From NCBI RefSeq assembly GCF_008042045.1, contig NZ_RDBP01000012.1, positions 2,379,446-2,420,657 on the forward strand: a stretch of DNA of 41,212 bases. The letters run 5' to 3'. The position numbers and the translations under genes were made by a program. Below are positions 18,747 to 27,453 of the stretch, piece after piece. Below the pieces are notes generated by a model that saw only the letters and a list, made by a program, of their open reading frames with translations, did not search any database and had not been told where the DNA came from. This DNA is from Streptomyces sp. T39. GTDB taxonomy: Bacteria; Actinomycetota; Actinomycetes; Streptomycetales; Streptomycetaceae. Each line of letters begins with the position of its first letter. Within the stretch, counting starts at the first letter, position 1.

Positions 18747-20378
18747 ATGCGCGGAGCCACGCACGCCAAGTGGGCCGCATGCGCGGCAGCCGTCGCCCTC
18801 GCGGCGACCGGCTGCGGTGGTGGCGGGGACAGCGGGAGCGGGGGCGGCGCGGACGGGATCGTCAGCTCCTCCTGGACGGACCCGCAGAACCCGCTGGAGC
18901 CCGCCAACACCAACGAGGTCCAGGGCGGCAAGGTCCTCGACATGATCTTCCGGGGCCTGAAGCGGTACGACCCGAAGACCGGCGCCGCCACCGACATGAT
19001 GGCCGAGAGCATCGAGACCACCGACTCGACGAACTTCACCATCAAGATCAAGAGCGGCTGGACCTTCAGCAACGGCGAGAAGGTCACCGCGAAGTCCTAC
19101 GTGGACGCCTGGAACTACGGCGCCGATCTGAGGAACAACCAGAAGAACGCCTACTTCTTCGGCTACATCGAGGGTTACGAGGCCGTCCACCCCGAGAGCG
19201 GCGAACCCTCCGCAAAGAGCCTCTCCGGCCTGAAGGTCGTCGACGACCTCACCTTCACGGTGAAGCTCAGCCAGAAGTTCTCCACCTGGCCCGACACCCT
19301 CGGATACGCGGCCTTCGCCCCGCTGCCCCAGTCCTTCTTCGACGACCACGACGCCTGGATCGCCAAGCCCGTCGGCAACGGCCCGTACACCCTGAACTCG
19401 TACCAGAAGGGCTCCGAGGCGCAGCTGCGCCGCTGGGACGACTACCCCGGTCCCGACAAGGCGCAGAACGGCGGCATCGACCTCAAGGTCTACACCGACA
19501 ACAACACCGCCTACACCGACCTGATCGCGGGCAACCTCGACCTCGTCGACGACGTGCCCGCCTCCCAGCTGAAGAACGTGCAGGCGGACCTCGGCGACCG
19601 GTACATCAACACCCCGGCCGGCATCATCCAGACCCTCGCGTTCCCGTTCTACGACGACGCGTGGAACACCCCCGACGGCGCCAAGGTGCGCACCGGGCTC
19701 TCCCGGGCCATCAACCGCGACCAGATCACCGAGACGATCTTCCAGAAGACCCGCACCCCCGCGAAGGACTGGACGTCCCCGGTGCTCGGCGAGGAGGGCG
19801 GCTTCGACGACACCCTCTGCGGCGACGCCTGCGTCTACGACCCCGCGGCGGCCAAGAAGCTGGTCGCGGAGGGCGGCGGCCTCCCCGGCGGGCAGGTCAA
19901 GATCACCTACAACGCCGACACCGGCTCCCACAAGGACTGGGTCGACGCGGTGTGCAACTCCATCAACAACGCCCTCGGCAACGAGAAGGCCTGCGTGGGC
20001 AACCCCGTCGGCACCTTCGCCGACTTCCGCAACCAGATCGGCGAGCAGAAGATGCCCGGGCCCTTCCGGGCCGGCTGGCAGATGGACTACCCGCTGATCC
20101 AGAACTTCCTCCAGCCGCTCTACTACACCAACGCCTCGTCCAACGACGGCAAGTGGACGAACAAGCAGTTCGACGACCTGGTGGACCGGGCCAACGCCGA
20201 GAGCGACACCGCGAAGGCGGTCGACCTCTTCAAGCAGGCCGAGGAGGTCGTCCGGGACCAGATGGCCGCGATCCCGCTCTGGTACCAGAACGGCAGCGCC
20301 GGCTACTCGGAGCGGATCTCCAACGTGACCCTGAACCCCTTCAGCGTCCCGGTCTACAACGAGATCAAGGTCAACTGA
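18747..20378 (+). CDS. Oligopeptide ABC transporter, substrate-binding lipoprotein (operon 2)
   Basis: A 543-residue lipoprotein paralogous to the protein at 11441. Signal peptide with lipobox cysteine Cys23 (A-T-G-C), a Gly/Ser-rich linker, then the SBP_bac_5 domain opening with NPLEPANTNEVQGGKVLDM. Unlike its paralogue it has two extra cysteine pairs near LCGDACVYD and CNSINNALGNEKAC, likely disulfides outside the cell. Start ATG 18747 has GGGAGG 6 nt upstream and gives a proper signal peptide. Sequence style is close to BldKB proteins of Streptomyces, which take up developmental peptides; the assignment is tentative. Confidence 0.92.
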   Translation: MRGATHAKWAACAAAVALAATGCGGGGDSGSGGGADGIVSSSWTDPQNPLEPANTNEVQGGKVLDMIFRGLKRYDPKTGAATDMMAESIETTDSTNFTIKIKSGWTFSNGEKVTAKSYVDAWNYGADLRNNQKNAYFFGYIEGYEAVHPESGEPSAKSLSGLKVVDDLTFTVKLSQKFSTWPDTLGYAAFAPLPQSFFDDHDAWIAKPVGNGPYTLNSYQKGSEAQLRRWDDYPGPDKAQNGGIDLKVYTDNNTAYTDLIAGNLDLVDDVPASQLKNVQADLGDRYINTPAGIIQTLAFPFYDDAWNTPDGAKVRTGLSRAINRDQITETIFQKTRTPAKDWTSPVLGEEGGFDDTLCGDACVYDPAAAKKLVAEGGGLPGGQVKITYNADTGSHKDWVDAVCNSINNALGNEKACVGNPVGTFADFRNQIGEQKMPGPFRAGWQMDYPLIQNFLQPLYYTNASSNDGKWTNKQFDDLVDRANAESDTAKAVDLFKQAEEVVRDQMAAIPLWYQNGSAGYSERISNVTLNPFSVPVYNEIKVN

Positions 20379-20391
20379 CGGCGGAAGCCAC

Positions 20392-20423
20392 CGGCCCGGC
20401 GACGCACCGCGAGCGCCGGGCCG
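20392..20423 (+). terminator. Intra-operon hairpin after the binding-protein gene
   Basis: A perfect 10-bp stem (20392-20401 with 20414-20423) and a 12-nt loop in the 78-bp gap before the permease. It is at the same place as the hairpin at 13094 in operon 1, although the sequences differ, which suggests selection for it. Confidence 0.65.
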
Positions 20424-20456
20424 TCCCCCTTCCCGCGACGACCCCCGGAGCGTGTC

Positions 20457-21380
20457 ATGGGACGTTACGTGATCCGGCGTCTGCTGCAGATGATCCCGGT
20501 CTTCTTCGGCACCACGCTGCTGATCTTCCTGATGGTCAACATCATGGGAGACCCCGTCGCCGGCCTCTGCGGCGACCGGCAGTGCGACCCCGCGACCGCG
20601 GCGCAGCTGCGCAAGGAGTTCGGCCTCGACAAGCCCGTGTGGCAGCAGTACCTGACCTACATGGGCAACGTCTTCACCGGCGACTTCGGCACCGCGTTCA
20701 ACGGGCAGGAGGTCACCGAACTGATGGCGGAGGCGTTCCCCGTCACCATCCGGCTGACGATCGTCGCCATCTTCTTCGAGATCGTCATCGGCATCACCCT
20801 CGGCGTCGTCACCGGCCTGCGCCGCGGGCGGCCCGTGGACACCGGGGTGCTGCTGCTGACCCTGGTCGTCATCGCGGTGCCGACCTTCGTCACCGGTCTC
20901 ATCGTGCAACTGCTGCTCGGCATCAAGTGGGGCGTGATCGACCCGTCGGTGTCCTCGGACGCCCGTCTCGACGAACTGATCGTGCCCGGCCTGGTGCTCG
21001 CCTCGGTCTCCCTCGCGTACGTCACCCGGCTCACCCGGACGTCGATCGCCGAGAACTCCCGCTCCGACTACGTCCGCACCGCCAAGGCCAAGGGGCTGCC
21101 GCGCGGGCGGGTCATCCGGCGCCATCTGCTGCGCAACTCGCTGATCCCCGTCGTCACCTTCATCGGCACCGACATCGGCGCGCTCATGGGCGGCGCCATC
21201 GTCACCGAGCGGATCTTCAACATCCACGGCGTCGGCTACCAGCTCTACCAGGGCATTCTGCGGCAGAACACGCAGACCGTCGTCGGTTTCGTGACCGTGC
21301 TCGTCATCGTCTTCCTGCTCGCGAACCTGCTCGTCGACCTCCTGTACGCCGTTCTCGACCCGAGGATCCGGTATGCCTGA
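20457..21380 (+). CDS. Oligopeptide ABC transporter permease, DppB type (operon 2)
   Basis: A 307-residue six-helix permease, paralogue of 13192-14121 and sharing the N-terminal MGRYVxRRLLQMIPVF and C-terminal LLVDLLYAVLDPRIRYA blocks. The EAA-like loop is RTAKAKGLPRGRVIRRH. A CGDRQCDP stretch after helix 1 adds two periplasmic cysteines absent from the paralogue. It overlaps the next gene by 8 bp, exactly as in operon 1. Confidence 0.93.
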   Translation: MGRYVIRRLLQMIPVFFGTTLLIFLMVNIMGDPVAGLCGDRQCDPATAAQLRKEFGLDKPVWQQYLTYMGNVFTGDFGTAFNGQEVTELMAEAFPVTIRLTIVAIFFEIVIGITLGVVTGLRRGRPVDTGVLLLTLVVIAVPTFVTGLIVQLLLGIKWGVIDPSVSSDARLDELIVPGLVLASVSLAYVTRLTRTSIAENSRSDYVRTAKAKGLPRGRVIRRHLLRNSLIPVVTFIGTDIGALMGGAIVTERIFNIHGVGYQLYQGILRQNTQTVVGFVTVLVIVFLLANLLVDLLYAVLDPRIRYA

Positions 21381-22353
21381 GCAGCAGCCCTTCGACGACA
21401 ACGCCATCGCCTCCACCGGGGCGGGCGGCGGGACCGACCTCGCGATGAGCGAGGGGGAGACCCTGGAGAAGACCCCCGGCGGACCGCTCGGCACCGGACC
21501 GTCCGGCAAGCCCCGCAGCCTGTGGTCCGACGCCTGGCGCGACCTGCGGCGCAATCCGGTCTTCATCGTCTCCGCCCTGGTCATCCTCTTCCTGGTGGTC
21601 ATCTCGATCTGGCCGTCGCTCATCGCCTCCGGCAGCCCGCTCGCCTGCGACCTGGCCAAGGCGCAGCAGGGCTCCCAGCCGGGGGCGCCGTTCGGCTACA
21701 ACGGCCAGGGCTGCAACGTCTACACCCGCACCGTGTACGGCGCGCGGACCTCCGTCACCGTCGGCGTCTGCGCCACCCTCGGGGTCGCGATCCTCGGCTC
21801 GTTCTTCGGCGCGCTCGCCGGATTCTTCGGAGGCGGGTACGACGCGGTGCTCTCCCGGCTCACCGACATCTTCTTCGGCATCCCCGTGATCCTCGGCGGC
21901 CTGGTGCTGCTGTCCGTCGTGAACTCGACCACCGTGTGGCCCGTCGTCGGCTTCATGGTGCTGCTCGGCTGGCCGCAGATCTCCCGCATCGCCCGCGGCT
22001 CGGTCATCACCGCCAAGCAGAACGACTACGTCCAGGCCGCGCGGGCCCTCGGCGCCTCCAACACCCGGATGCTGCTGCGGCACATTGCGCCCAACGCGAT
22101 CGCACCGGTCATCGTCGTCGCCACGATCGCGCTGGGCACCTACATCTCGCTGGAGGCGACCCTGTCGTACCTGGGCGCCGGGCTGAAGCCGCCGACGGTC
22201 TCCTGGGGCATCGACATCTCGTCCGCCTCGCCGTACATCCGCAACGCCCCGCACATGATGCTCTGGCCCGCCGGGGCGCTGGCCGTCACCGTCCTCGCGT
22301 TCATCATGCTCGGCGACGCCGTGCGCGACGCCCTCGACCCGAAGCTGCGATAG
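21373..22353 (+). CDS. Oligopeptide ABC transporter permease, DppC type (operon 2)
   Basis: A 326-residue permease, paralogue of 14114-15091. Cytoplasmic N-tail of about 55 residues, then SLWSDAWRDLRRNPVF (the OppC_N start) and six helices. The EAA loop is QAARALGASNTRMLLRHIAPN. Two cysteines (CDLAKAQQ and GCNVYTR) lie in the periplasmic loop. It ends 9 bp before the DppD-type gene. Confidence 0.93.
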   Translation: MPEQQPFDDNAIASTGAGGGTDLAMSEGETLEKTPGGPLGTGPSGKPRSLWSDAWRDLRRNPVFIVSALVILFLVVISIWPSLIASGSPLACDLAKAQQGSQPGAPFGYNGQGCNVYTRTVYGARTSVTVGVCATLGVAILGSFFGALAGFFGGGYDAVLSRLTDIFFGIPVILGGLVLLSVVNSTTVWPVVGFMVLLGWPQISRIARGSVITAKQNDYVQAARALGASNTRMLLRHIAPNAIAPVIVVATIALGTYISLEATLSYLGAGLKPPTVSWGIDISSASPYIRNAPHMMLWPAGALAVTVLAFIMLGDAVRDALDPKLR

Positions 22354-22362
22354 GAGCCGGCC

Positions 22363-23373
22363 ATGTCCGTCACACCCGCCGGGCCCGCCGAGTCGGGGCC
22401 GCTGCTCGACGTCCGGGACCTGCACGTGGAGTTCCACACCCGCGACGGGGTCGCCAAGGCCGTCAACGGCGTCGACTACACCGTCTCCGCCGGGGAGACG
22501 CTCGCCGTCCTCGGCGAGTCCGGCTCCGGGAAGTCCGTGACGGCCCAGGCCGTGATGGGCATCCTCGACATGCCGCCCGGCAGGATCACGGGCGGCGAGA
22601 TCCTCTTCAAGGGACGCGACCTGCTGAAACTGGGGGAGAACGAACGCCGCGGCATCCGGGGCGCCGAGATGGCCATGATCTTCCAGGACGCTCTCTCCTC
22701 CCTGAACCCCGTCCTCAGCGTGGGCGACCAGCTCGGCGAGATGTTCGTCGTCCACCAGGGCCTGTCCCGCAAGGACGCGAAGCGCAGGGCGGTCGAGCTG
22801 ATGGACCGGGTGCGCATCCCGGCGGCGAAGGAGCGGGTCGGGCAGTACCCGCACCAGTTCTCCGGAGGCATGCGGCAGCGCATCATGATCGCGATGGCGC
22901 TGTCCCTGGAACCGGACCTCATCATCGCCGACGAGCCCACCACGGCCCTCGACGTGACCGTCCAGGCCCAGGTCATGGACCTGCTCGCCGAGCTCCAGCG
23001 GGAACTCGACATGGGTCTGATCCTGATCACCCACGACCTCGGGGTGGTCGCCGACGTCGCCGACAGGATCGCGGTCATGTACGCGGGCCGGATCGTCGAG
23101 ACGGCCCCGGTCCACGACATCTACAAGGCGCCCGCCCACCCGTACACCAAGGGACTCCTGGAATCGATCCCGCGCCTGGACCAGAAGGGCCGCGAGCTGT
23201 ACGCGATCAAGGGCCTGCCGCCCAATCTGCTGGCCATCCCGCCCGGCTGCGCGTTCAACCCCCGCTGCCCGATGGCCCGTGACGTGTGCCGGACCGACGA
23301 ACCGCCGCTGTACGAGGTGAACGACGAGCGCCGCAGCGCGTGCCACTTCTGGGAGGCGACCCTCCATGGCTGA
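22363..23373 (+). CDS. Oligopeptide ABC transporter ATPase, DppD type (operon 2)
   Basis: A 336-residue ATPase with Walker A GESGSGKS, signature FSGGMRQR, Walker [13 protein letters not shown] and ITHDLGV. The C-terminal oligopeptide_HPY region ends with [13 protein letters not shown]. It is close to its operon 1 paralogue along the whole length but lacks that protein's longer N-terminus. It overlaps the next gene by 8 bp. Confidence 0.94.
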   Translation: MSVTPAGPAESGPLLDVRDLHVEFHTRDGVAKAVNGVDYTVSAGETLAVLGESGSGKSVTAQAVMGILDMPPGRITGGEILFKGRDLLKLGENERRGIRGAEMAMIFQDALSSLNPVLSVGDQLGEMFVVHQGLSRKDAKRRAVELMDRVRIPAAKERVGQYPHQFSGGMRQRIMIAMALSLEPDLIIADEPTTALDVTVQAQVMDLLAELQRELDMGLILITHDLGVVADVADRIAVMYAGRIVETAPVHDIYKAPAHPYTKGLLESIPRLDQKGRELYAIKGLPPNLLAIPPGCAFNPRCPMARDVCRTDEPPLYEVNDERRSACHFWEATLHG

Positions 23374-24736
23374 AGCGATCCTCGAAGTGCGCGACCTGGT
23401 CAAGCACTACCCGCTCACACAGGGCATCCTCTTCAAGAAGCAGGTCGGCGCGGTGAAGGCGGTCGACGGGGTCGACATCGACCTCATGGCCGGCGAGACC
23501 CTCGGCATCGTCGGGGAGTCGGGCTGCGGGAAGTCGACCCTCGCCAGGATGCTGGTCCACCTGGAGCGGCCGACGGCCGGCGCCATCCGCTACAAGGGCG
23601 AGGACATCACCAAGCTGTCCGGGCGGGCGCTGAAGGCCGTGCGGCGCAACATCCAGATGGTGTTCCAGGACCCGTACACCTCGCTGAACCCGAGGATGAC
23701 GGTCGGCGACATCATCGGGGAGCCGTACGAGATCCACCCCGAGGTCGCCCCGAAGGGCAGCCGCCGCACGAAGGTGCAGGACCTGCTCGACGTGGTGGGG
23801 CTCAACCCCGAGTACATCAACCGCTATCCGCACCAGTTCTCCGGCGGTCAGCGCCAGCGCATCGGCATCGCCCGCGGGCTGGCCCTCCGGCCCGAGATCA
23901 TCGTGGCCGACGAACCGGTGTCCGCGCTGGACGTCTCCGTGCAGGCACAGGTCGTCAACCTGCTGGACAGGCTGCAGGACGAGTTCTCGCTGAGCTACGT
24001 CTTCATCGCCCACGACCTGTCCATCGTCCGGCACATCTCGGACCGCGTCGGCGTGATGTACCTGGGGCGGGTGGTGGAGATCGGCAGGGACGCCGAGATC
24101 TACGACCACCCCACCCACCCCTACACCCAGGCCCTGCTGTCGGCCGTTCCCGTGCCCGACCCCGAGGCCCGTGAGCACCGGGAGCGGATCATCCTCACCG
24201 GTGACGTGCCGTCCCCGACGAACATCCCGTCCGGGTGCCGGTTCCGGACCCGGTGCTGGAAGGCCCAGGAGCGGTGCGCCCAGGAGGTCCCGCTGCTGGC
24301 CGTCCCGGCACATCTGCGGTCGGTGCCGGGGCCCGTCCAGCACCCCTCGGCCTGCCATTTCGCGGAGGAGCGGCACGTGGTGCCGGGTGGCGGCGACCAG
24401 CGCGGCGGCGGCCACCGGCAAGCGAAGGGCGGCCACGGCGACGGCGATGTGGACCAGCAGCAGTGCGGGGTCGACGATCGGGGCGACCCGGCCGCCCGGC
24501 CGGAGGTCTACACGGCCAACTCGCTGGTCGGGGACGACGGCCTGACGGCGGCGGAGACACCGCACCGGCCGATGATGATCGTCCACGGCCTCCCGCCGGA
24601 CCGGCCGGCCCCGGGCTACGGCTACCCGCCGCCCCGGCCCGCCCCGGGCTACGGCTACCCGCCCGCGGATCCGTCCTCCGGCTTCGGCCCGCCGCCGTCA
24701 CCGCCGCCGCCCGCGTCGCCGCCGCCGGGCTGGTAG
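23366..24736 (+). CDS. Oligopeptide ABC transporter ATPase, DppF type, with chimeric C-terminus (operon 2)
   Basis: Residues 1-339 are a complete DppF-type ATPase: Walker [10 protein letters not shown], signature FSGGQRQR, Walker [14 protein letters not shown]-loop, and the C-terminal cysteine motif ending [11 protein letters not shown], where the operon 1 copy stops a few residues later. From about 24380 the frame runs through material that does not belong: a stretch coding-like on the minus strand, an inverted 112-bp piece of the neighbouring S9 peptidase gene, and a proline-rich tail of another protein. The resulting 456 residues are about 115 longer than expected. The catalytic part should work; the tail is a rearrangement or assembly product. 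Confidence 0.85.
   Translation: MAEAILEVRDLVKHYPLTQGILFKKQVGAVKAVDGVDIDLMAGETLGIVGESGCGKSTLARMLVHLERPTAGAIRYKGEDITKLSGRALKAVRRNIQMVFQDPYTSLNPRMTVGDIIGEPYEIHPEVAPKGSRRTKVQDLLDVVGLNPEYINRYPHQFSGGQRQRIGIARGLALRPEIIVADEPVSALDVSVQAQVVNLLDRLQDEFSLSYVFIAHDLSIVRHISDRVGVMYLGRVVEIGRDAEIYDHPTHPYTQALLSAVPVPDPEAREHRERIILTGDVPSPTNIPSGCRFRTRCWKAQERCAQEVPLLAVPAHLRSVPGPVQHPSACHFAEERHVVPGGGDQRGGGHRQAKGGHGDGDVDQQQCGVDDRGDPAARPEVYTANSLVGDDGLTAAETPHRPMMIVHGLPPDRPAPGYGYPPPRPAPGYGYPPADPSSGFGPPPSPPPPASPPPGW
23627..23758 (+). repeat. 132-bp block identical to the DppF gene of operon 1
   Basis: Identical to the corresponding stretch inside both copies of the 299-bp duplication (within 16530-16670 and 16830-16965), including all third codon positions. 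It spans the Q-loop and the following 30 residues. Flanking paralogous DNA differs at many silent sites, so this looks like a recent gene-conversion tract or a collapsed repeat. Confidence 0.85.
24380..24480 (-). other. Orphan fragment resembling a membrane-protein segment
   Basis: Read on the minus strand, this piece gives a hydrophobic run ([20 protein letters not shown] and onward) that looks like a transmembrane hairpin. It has neither start nor stop and joins the inverted S9 fragment on its right and the ATPase gene on its left. I found no parent copy within the window. The left boundary is uncertain by about 15 bp. Confidence 0.45.
24481..24592. repeat. Inverted copy of part of the S9 peptidase gene
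   Basis: An exact reverse complement of 24966-25077 (paired positions sum to 49558), mismatching at both flanks. It carries codons just upstream of the catalytic aspartate of the peptidase, in sense on the plus strand and in frame with the ATPase tail. Confidence 0.95.
24593..24736 (+). other. Orphan proline-rich C-terminus of a missing gene
   Basis: Encodes a tail with PAPGYGYPP twice, then Pro/Ser-rich sequence ending PPPGW and a stop at 24736. Such tails end many streptomycete membrane proteins. The body of that protein is absent here, so a gene between the ATPase and the peptidase has probably been lost or scrambled. Confidence 0.55.
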
Positions 24737-24776
24737 CCGGCCGCGGCGCATCCGGGCCGGCGGCCGCCCGTGGGCG

Positions 24777-26939
24777 TCAGCCGCGGTCCATGCCCAGCGA
24801 GCGCTTCAGGAAGTCGACCTGGAGCAGCAGCAGGTTCTCCGCGATCTGCTCCTGCGGCGTCATGTGGGTCACCCCGGTCAGCGGCAGCACCTCGTGCGGA
24901 CGGCCGGCGGACAGCAGGGCGGAGGACAGCCGCAGGGCGTGGGCCACGACCACGTTGTCGTCCGCGAGGCCGTGGACGATCATCATCGGCCGGTGCGGTG
25001 TCTCCGCCGCCGTCAGGCCGTCGTCCCCGACCAGCGAGTTGGCCGTGTAGACCTCCGGCCGGGCGGCCGGGTCGCCCAGATAGCGCTCGGTCCAGTGCGT
25101 GTCGTAGAGCCGCAGGTCCGTGACGGGCGCGCCGACGACCGCCGCGTGGAAGACGTCGGGGCGCCGCAGCACGGCCATGCCCGCCAGGTATCCGCCGTAG
25201 GACCAGCCGCGGATCGCGACCCGGTCCAGGTCGAGGGGAAAGGATCCGGCCAGCGCTCGGAGCGCCTCGACCTGGTCGTCGAGGGTGAGGCCGAAGTCGT
25301 CCCGGACCGCCTTCTCCCAGCCGGGGGAGCGCCCCGGTGTGCCCCTGCCGTCCGCGACGACCACCGCGAAGCCCTGGTCGGCGAACCACTGGGAGGTCAG
25401 ATGCGCGTGGTGCGAGGCGAGCACCCGCTGGCCGTGCGGACCGCCGTACGGGTCCATCAGCACCGGGAGCGGGCGGCCGTCGTCCGCCGCCCGGTCCGAG
25501 GGCAGCAGCACCGCGCACGGGATGCGGTGGACGCCCGCCTCGACGAGCCGCGGGCGGGCGGTGATCGACGGCTGCTCCGCGTACGAGGGGACCTCGGCCA
25601 CGACCCGGCCGCCGCGCAGGACCCGTACCGCCGTCCCGGCGGCGTCGAGTCCCGCCGAGGCGAGCACGGTCACCTCCCCGCAGCGGACCGCGGAGTGGAT
25701 CCCCGGACCCTGCGAGAGGCGTTCCGCGCCCCTCGCGCCGACCCGGTACACGTGGATCTCGCCGGTCTCCGGCGCTTCGGCCGCCTCCCCCGCCGACGCC
25801 GACACCAGCACGTCGTCCGCGCCGATGCCGAGCACCGCGCGGATGTGCAGGTCCGCTCCGGTGAGCACCCGGTCGCCGACCGCCAGCACCCGGGCCCCGC
25901 CCTCGTCCGCGATGCGCACCAGGCGCCCGCCGCCCGCGCCGCCGGGCGCGGAGTCCGGGGCCCAGGCCGGGACGCCGGGGAAAAGTTCCAGCCAGACCGG
26001 GTCCTCGTCGAGGTGCACCGCCTGCGTCCCGCCGGTCTCCGGGTCGACCTCCAGGCAGACCTGGGTCCGCTGGTCCCGGGACTGCACGAGGAGCAGCGGC
26101 GGTCCGTCCGGCGACCAGTGCACCCGGGCGAGGTAGGGGTAGCGGTCCCGGTCCCAGCCGACCTCGGTGCGCTCACCCTCCAGGGTGATCAGCTGGAGGC
26201 GGACCTCGGCGTTGGGGGTGCCGGCCGCCGGGTAGGCGACCCGGGCCGGCTCACGGCCGGGGTGCGCCGGGTCGCTGATCCACCAGCCCTGCACCGCCCG
26301 GTCGTCGACCCGGGCGACCAGCAGACGGTCCGACTCCGGCGCCCACCAGTGTCCCCGCGAGCGCCCCATCTCCTCGGCGGCGACGAACTCGGCGAGCCCG
26401 AAGGAGACGTGCGCGTCCTCCGGTTCGGCGAGTGCCCGGTCGCCGTCGCCCTCGGCGCCCGTCACCCGCAGCGCCCCGCCGGCGACATAGGCGACGTACC
26501 GGCCGTCGGGGGAGGGCCGGGGGTCGATCACGGGGCCCGGGACGGCCAGTTCGCGTGCCGTGCCGGCGCGCAGCTCGGCGGTGAACAACCGCCCCGACAG
26601 GGTGAACGCGGCCAGCTCCACGGCCTGGTCGACGGCGTAGCCGACGATCCCCGCCGAGCCCTCGCGGCTCCGCTCGCGCCGCGCTCTCTCCTCGGCCGGC
26701 AGTTCCTCGTCCGCCCCGCCGAGCAGTTCACCCGGATCGGCGGCGACCCGTTCGCGGGGCGCGGGGCCGTCGAGGTCGAGCACCCGGAGCAGACCGGACC
26801 GTTCCGTGCCGGAGGACGAGCGCAGGAACACCACGCGTGCGCCGTCCGGCGAGACGGTGAAGGCGCGGGGCGCCCCCAGGGTGAAGCGCTGGGTCCGCGC
26901 CGACTGACGCGGGAAGGAGAGCTGCTGCGTCGCTGTCAT
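24777..26939 (-). CDS. S9 family prolyl oligopeptidase / dipeptidyl-peptidase IV-like
   Basis: A 720-residue serine peptidase. Residues about 50-440 form the DPP IV N-terminal beta-propeller. The C-terminal alpha/beta-hydrolase domain holds the catalytic triad: Ser580 in GWSYGG, Asp660 in LADDNV, and His692 in GVTHMTP. No signal peptide is seen, so it is probably cytoplasmic and trims imported peptides, which would suit its place beside two peptide importers. The start at 26939 gives a normal family length. It converges on the second ABC operon, and a piece of it (24966-25077) is copied in inverted orientation at 24481. Confidence 0.93.
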   Translation of the reverse strand: MTATQQLSFPRQSARTQRFTLGAPRAFTVSPDGARVVFLRSSSGTERSGLLRVLDLDGPAPRERVAADPGELLGGADEELPAEERARRERSREGSAGIVGYAVDQAVELAAFTLSGRLFTAELRAGTARELAVPGPVIDPRPSPDGRYVAYVAGGALRVTGAEGDGDRALAEPEDAHVSFGLAEFVAAEEMGRSRGHWWAPESDRLLVARVDDRAVQGWWISDPAHPGREPARVAYPAAGTPNAEVRLQLITLEGERTEVGWDRDRYPYLARVHWSPDGPPLLLVQSRDQRTQVCLEVDPETGGTQAVHLDEDPVWLELFPGVPAWAPDSAPGGAGGGRLVRIADEGGARVLAVGDRVLTGADLHIRAVLGIGADDVLVSASAGEAAEAPETGEIHVYRVGARGAERLSQGPGIHSAVRCGEVTVLASAGLDAAGTAVRVLRGGRVVAEVPSYAEQPSITARPRLVEAGVHRIPCAVLLPSDRAADDGRPLPVLMDPYGGPHGQRVLASHHAHLTSQWFADQGFAVVVADGRGTPGRSPGWEKAVRDDFGLTLDDQVEALRALAGSFPLDLDRVAIRGWSYGGYLAGMAVLRRPDVFHAAVVGAPVTDLRLYDTHWTERYLGDPAARPEVYTANSLVGDDGLTAAETPHRPMMIVHGLADDNVVVAHALRLSSALLSAGRPHEVLPLTGVTHMTPQEQIAENLLLLQVDFLKRSLGMDRG
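24966..25077. repeat. Parent copy of the 112-bp inverted repeat
   Basis: Lies in uninterrupted S9 peptidase coding sequence and is matched exactly by 24481-24592 in inverted orientation, 373 bp away. Confidence 0.95.
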
Positions 26940-27011
26940 GGGGCGAACCTATGGCACGGGCAAGGGCGTTGTGCGCCCCCGTGTGCTGCCGTGCACCGAT
27001 CGATGCGTGGG

Positions 27012-27056
27012 TACGGATAGTTATGATCCGTAGCGCAAGGTGGGTATGAACCTACC
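27012..27056. promoter_or_regulatory. Paired inverted repeats in the S9 / small membrane gene divergent region
   Basis: TACGGAT (27012-27018) and ATCCGTA (27026-27032) form a perfect 7-bp inverted repeat with a 7-nt spacer. It overlaps a -10-like TATGAT (27022-27027). Seven bases later GGTGGGT (27039-27045) and ACCTACC (27050-27056) form a second, one-mismatch repeat. The position suggests an operator controlling the plus-strand gene and perhaps the divergent peptidase gene. No regulator is encoded nearby. Confidence 0.45.
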
Positions 27057-27107
27057 GGCACATGCAACTGGACCGTCCCCGTCGAATATCTGTGGAGGTG
27101 AACCGCC

Positions 27108-27302
27108 GTGGCACTCTCGATTTCGGCGGTGGTGCTGCTGGCGATCGTCGTCTTCCTGCTGATCCGGAAATCCGGGTTGAAGGGCGGACATGCGGTGGTC
27201 TGCGTGCTGCTCGGGTTCTACCTCGCCAGTTCGTCGATCGCGCCGACGATCAGCGAGCTGACCACCAACGTGGCGGGCATGATCGGCGGCCTCAAGTTCT
27301 AG
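27108..27302 (+). CDS. Small conserved membrane protein
   Basis: A 64-residue protein starting at GTG 27108 with GGAGG about 10 nt upstream. It has two hydrophobic segments, residues 4-19 and 27-41, joined by a short basic loop (RKSGLKGGH); the remainder is polar. Small proteins of this kind occur widely in Streptomyces at this position, next to mshB, but I know of no function. It lies 151 bp upstream of mshB, which has its own promoter-like -10 box. Confidence 0.75.
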   Translation: MALSISAVVLLAIVVFLLIRKSGLKGGHAVVCVLLGFYLASSSIAPTISELTTNVAGMIGGLKF

Positions 27303-27345
27303 GGCGTGCGGTGGCGGCCCCGAGTTCCGGGGCGTGCGGTGGCGG
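27302..27345 (+). repeat. 16-bp direct repeat, two copies
   Basis: The same 16-bp unit (gggcgtgcggtggcgg) occurs at 27302-27317 and 27330-27345, starting at the last base of the preceding stop codon. It may be local slippage in GC-rich spacer DNA. Confidence 0.7.
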
Positions 27346-27440
27346 AGCGCGCCCCGGGCCGGGATCGTCCCGCCCCGTCCGCGGGCCCGCCCCGCGGACG
27401 GAGGCCGGCACTTCGCGGACACCCGGGGGCCTGCGCGCTC

Positions 27441-27446
27441 TAGGCT
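27441..27446 (+). promoter_or_regulatory. -10 box for leaderless mshB mRNA
   Basis: TAGGCT ends exactly 7 nt before the mshB ATG, the spacing expected when transcription starts at the start codon. No Shine-Dalgarno sequence precedes the ATG. The -35 region is weak. Confidence 0.6.
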
Positions 27447-27453
27447 GTGCCGT

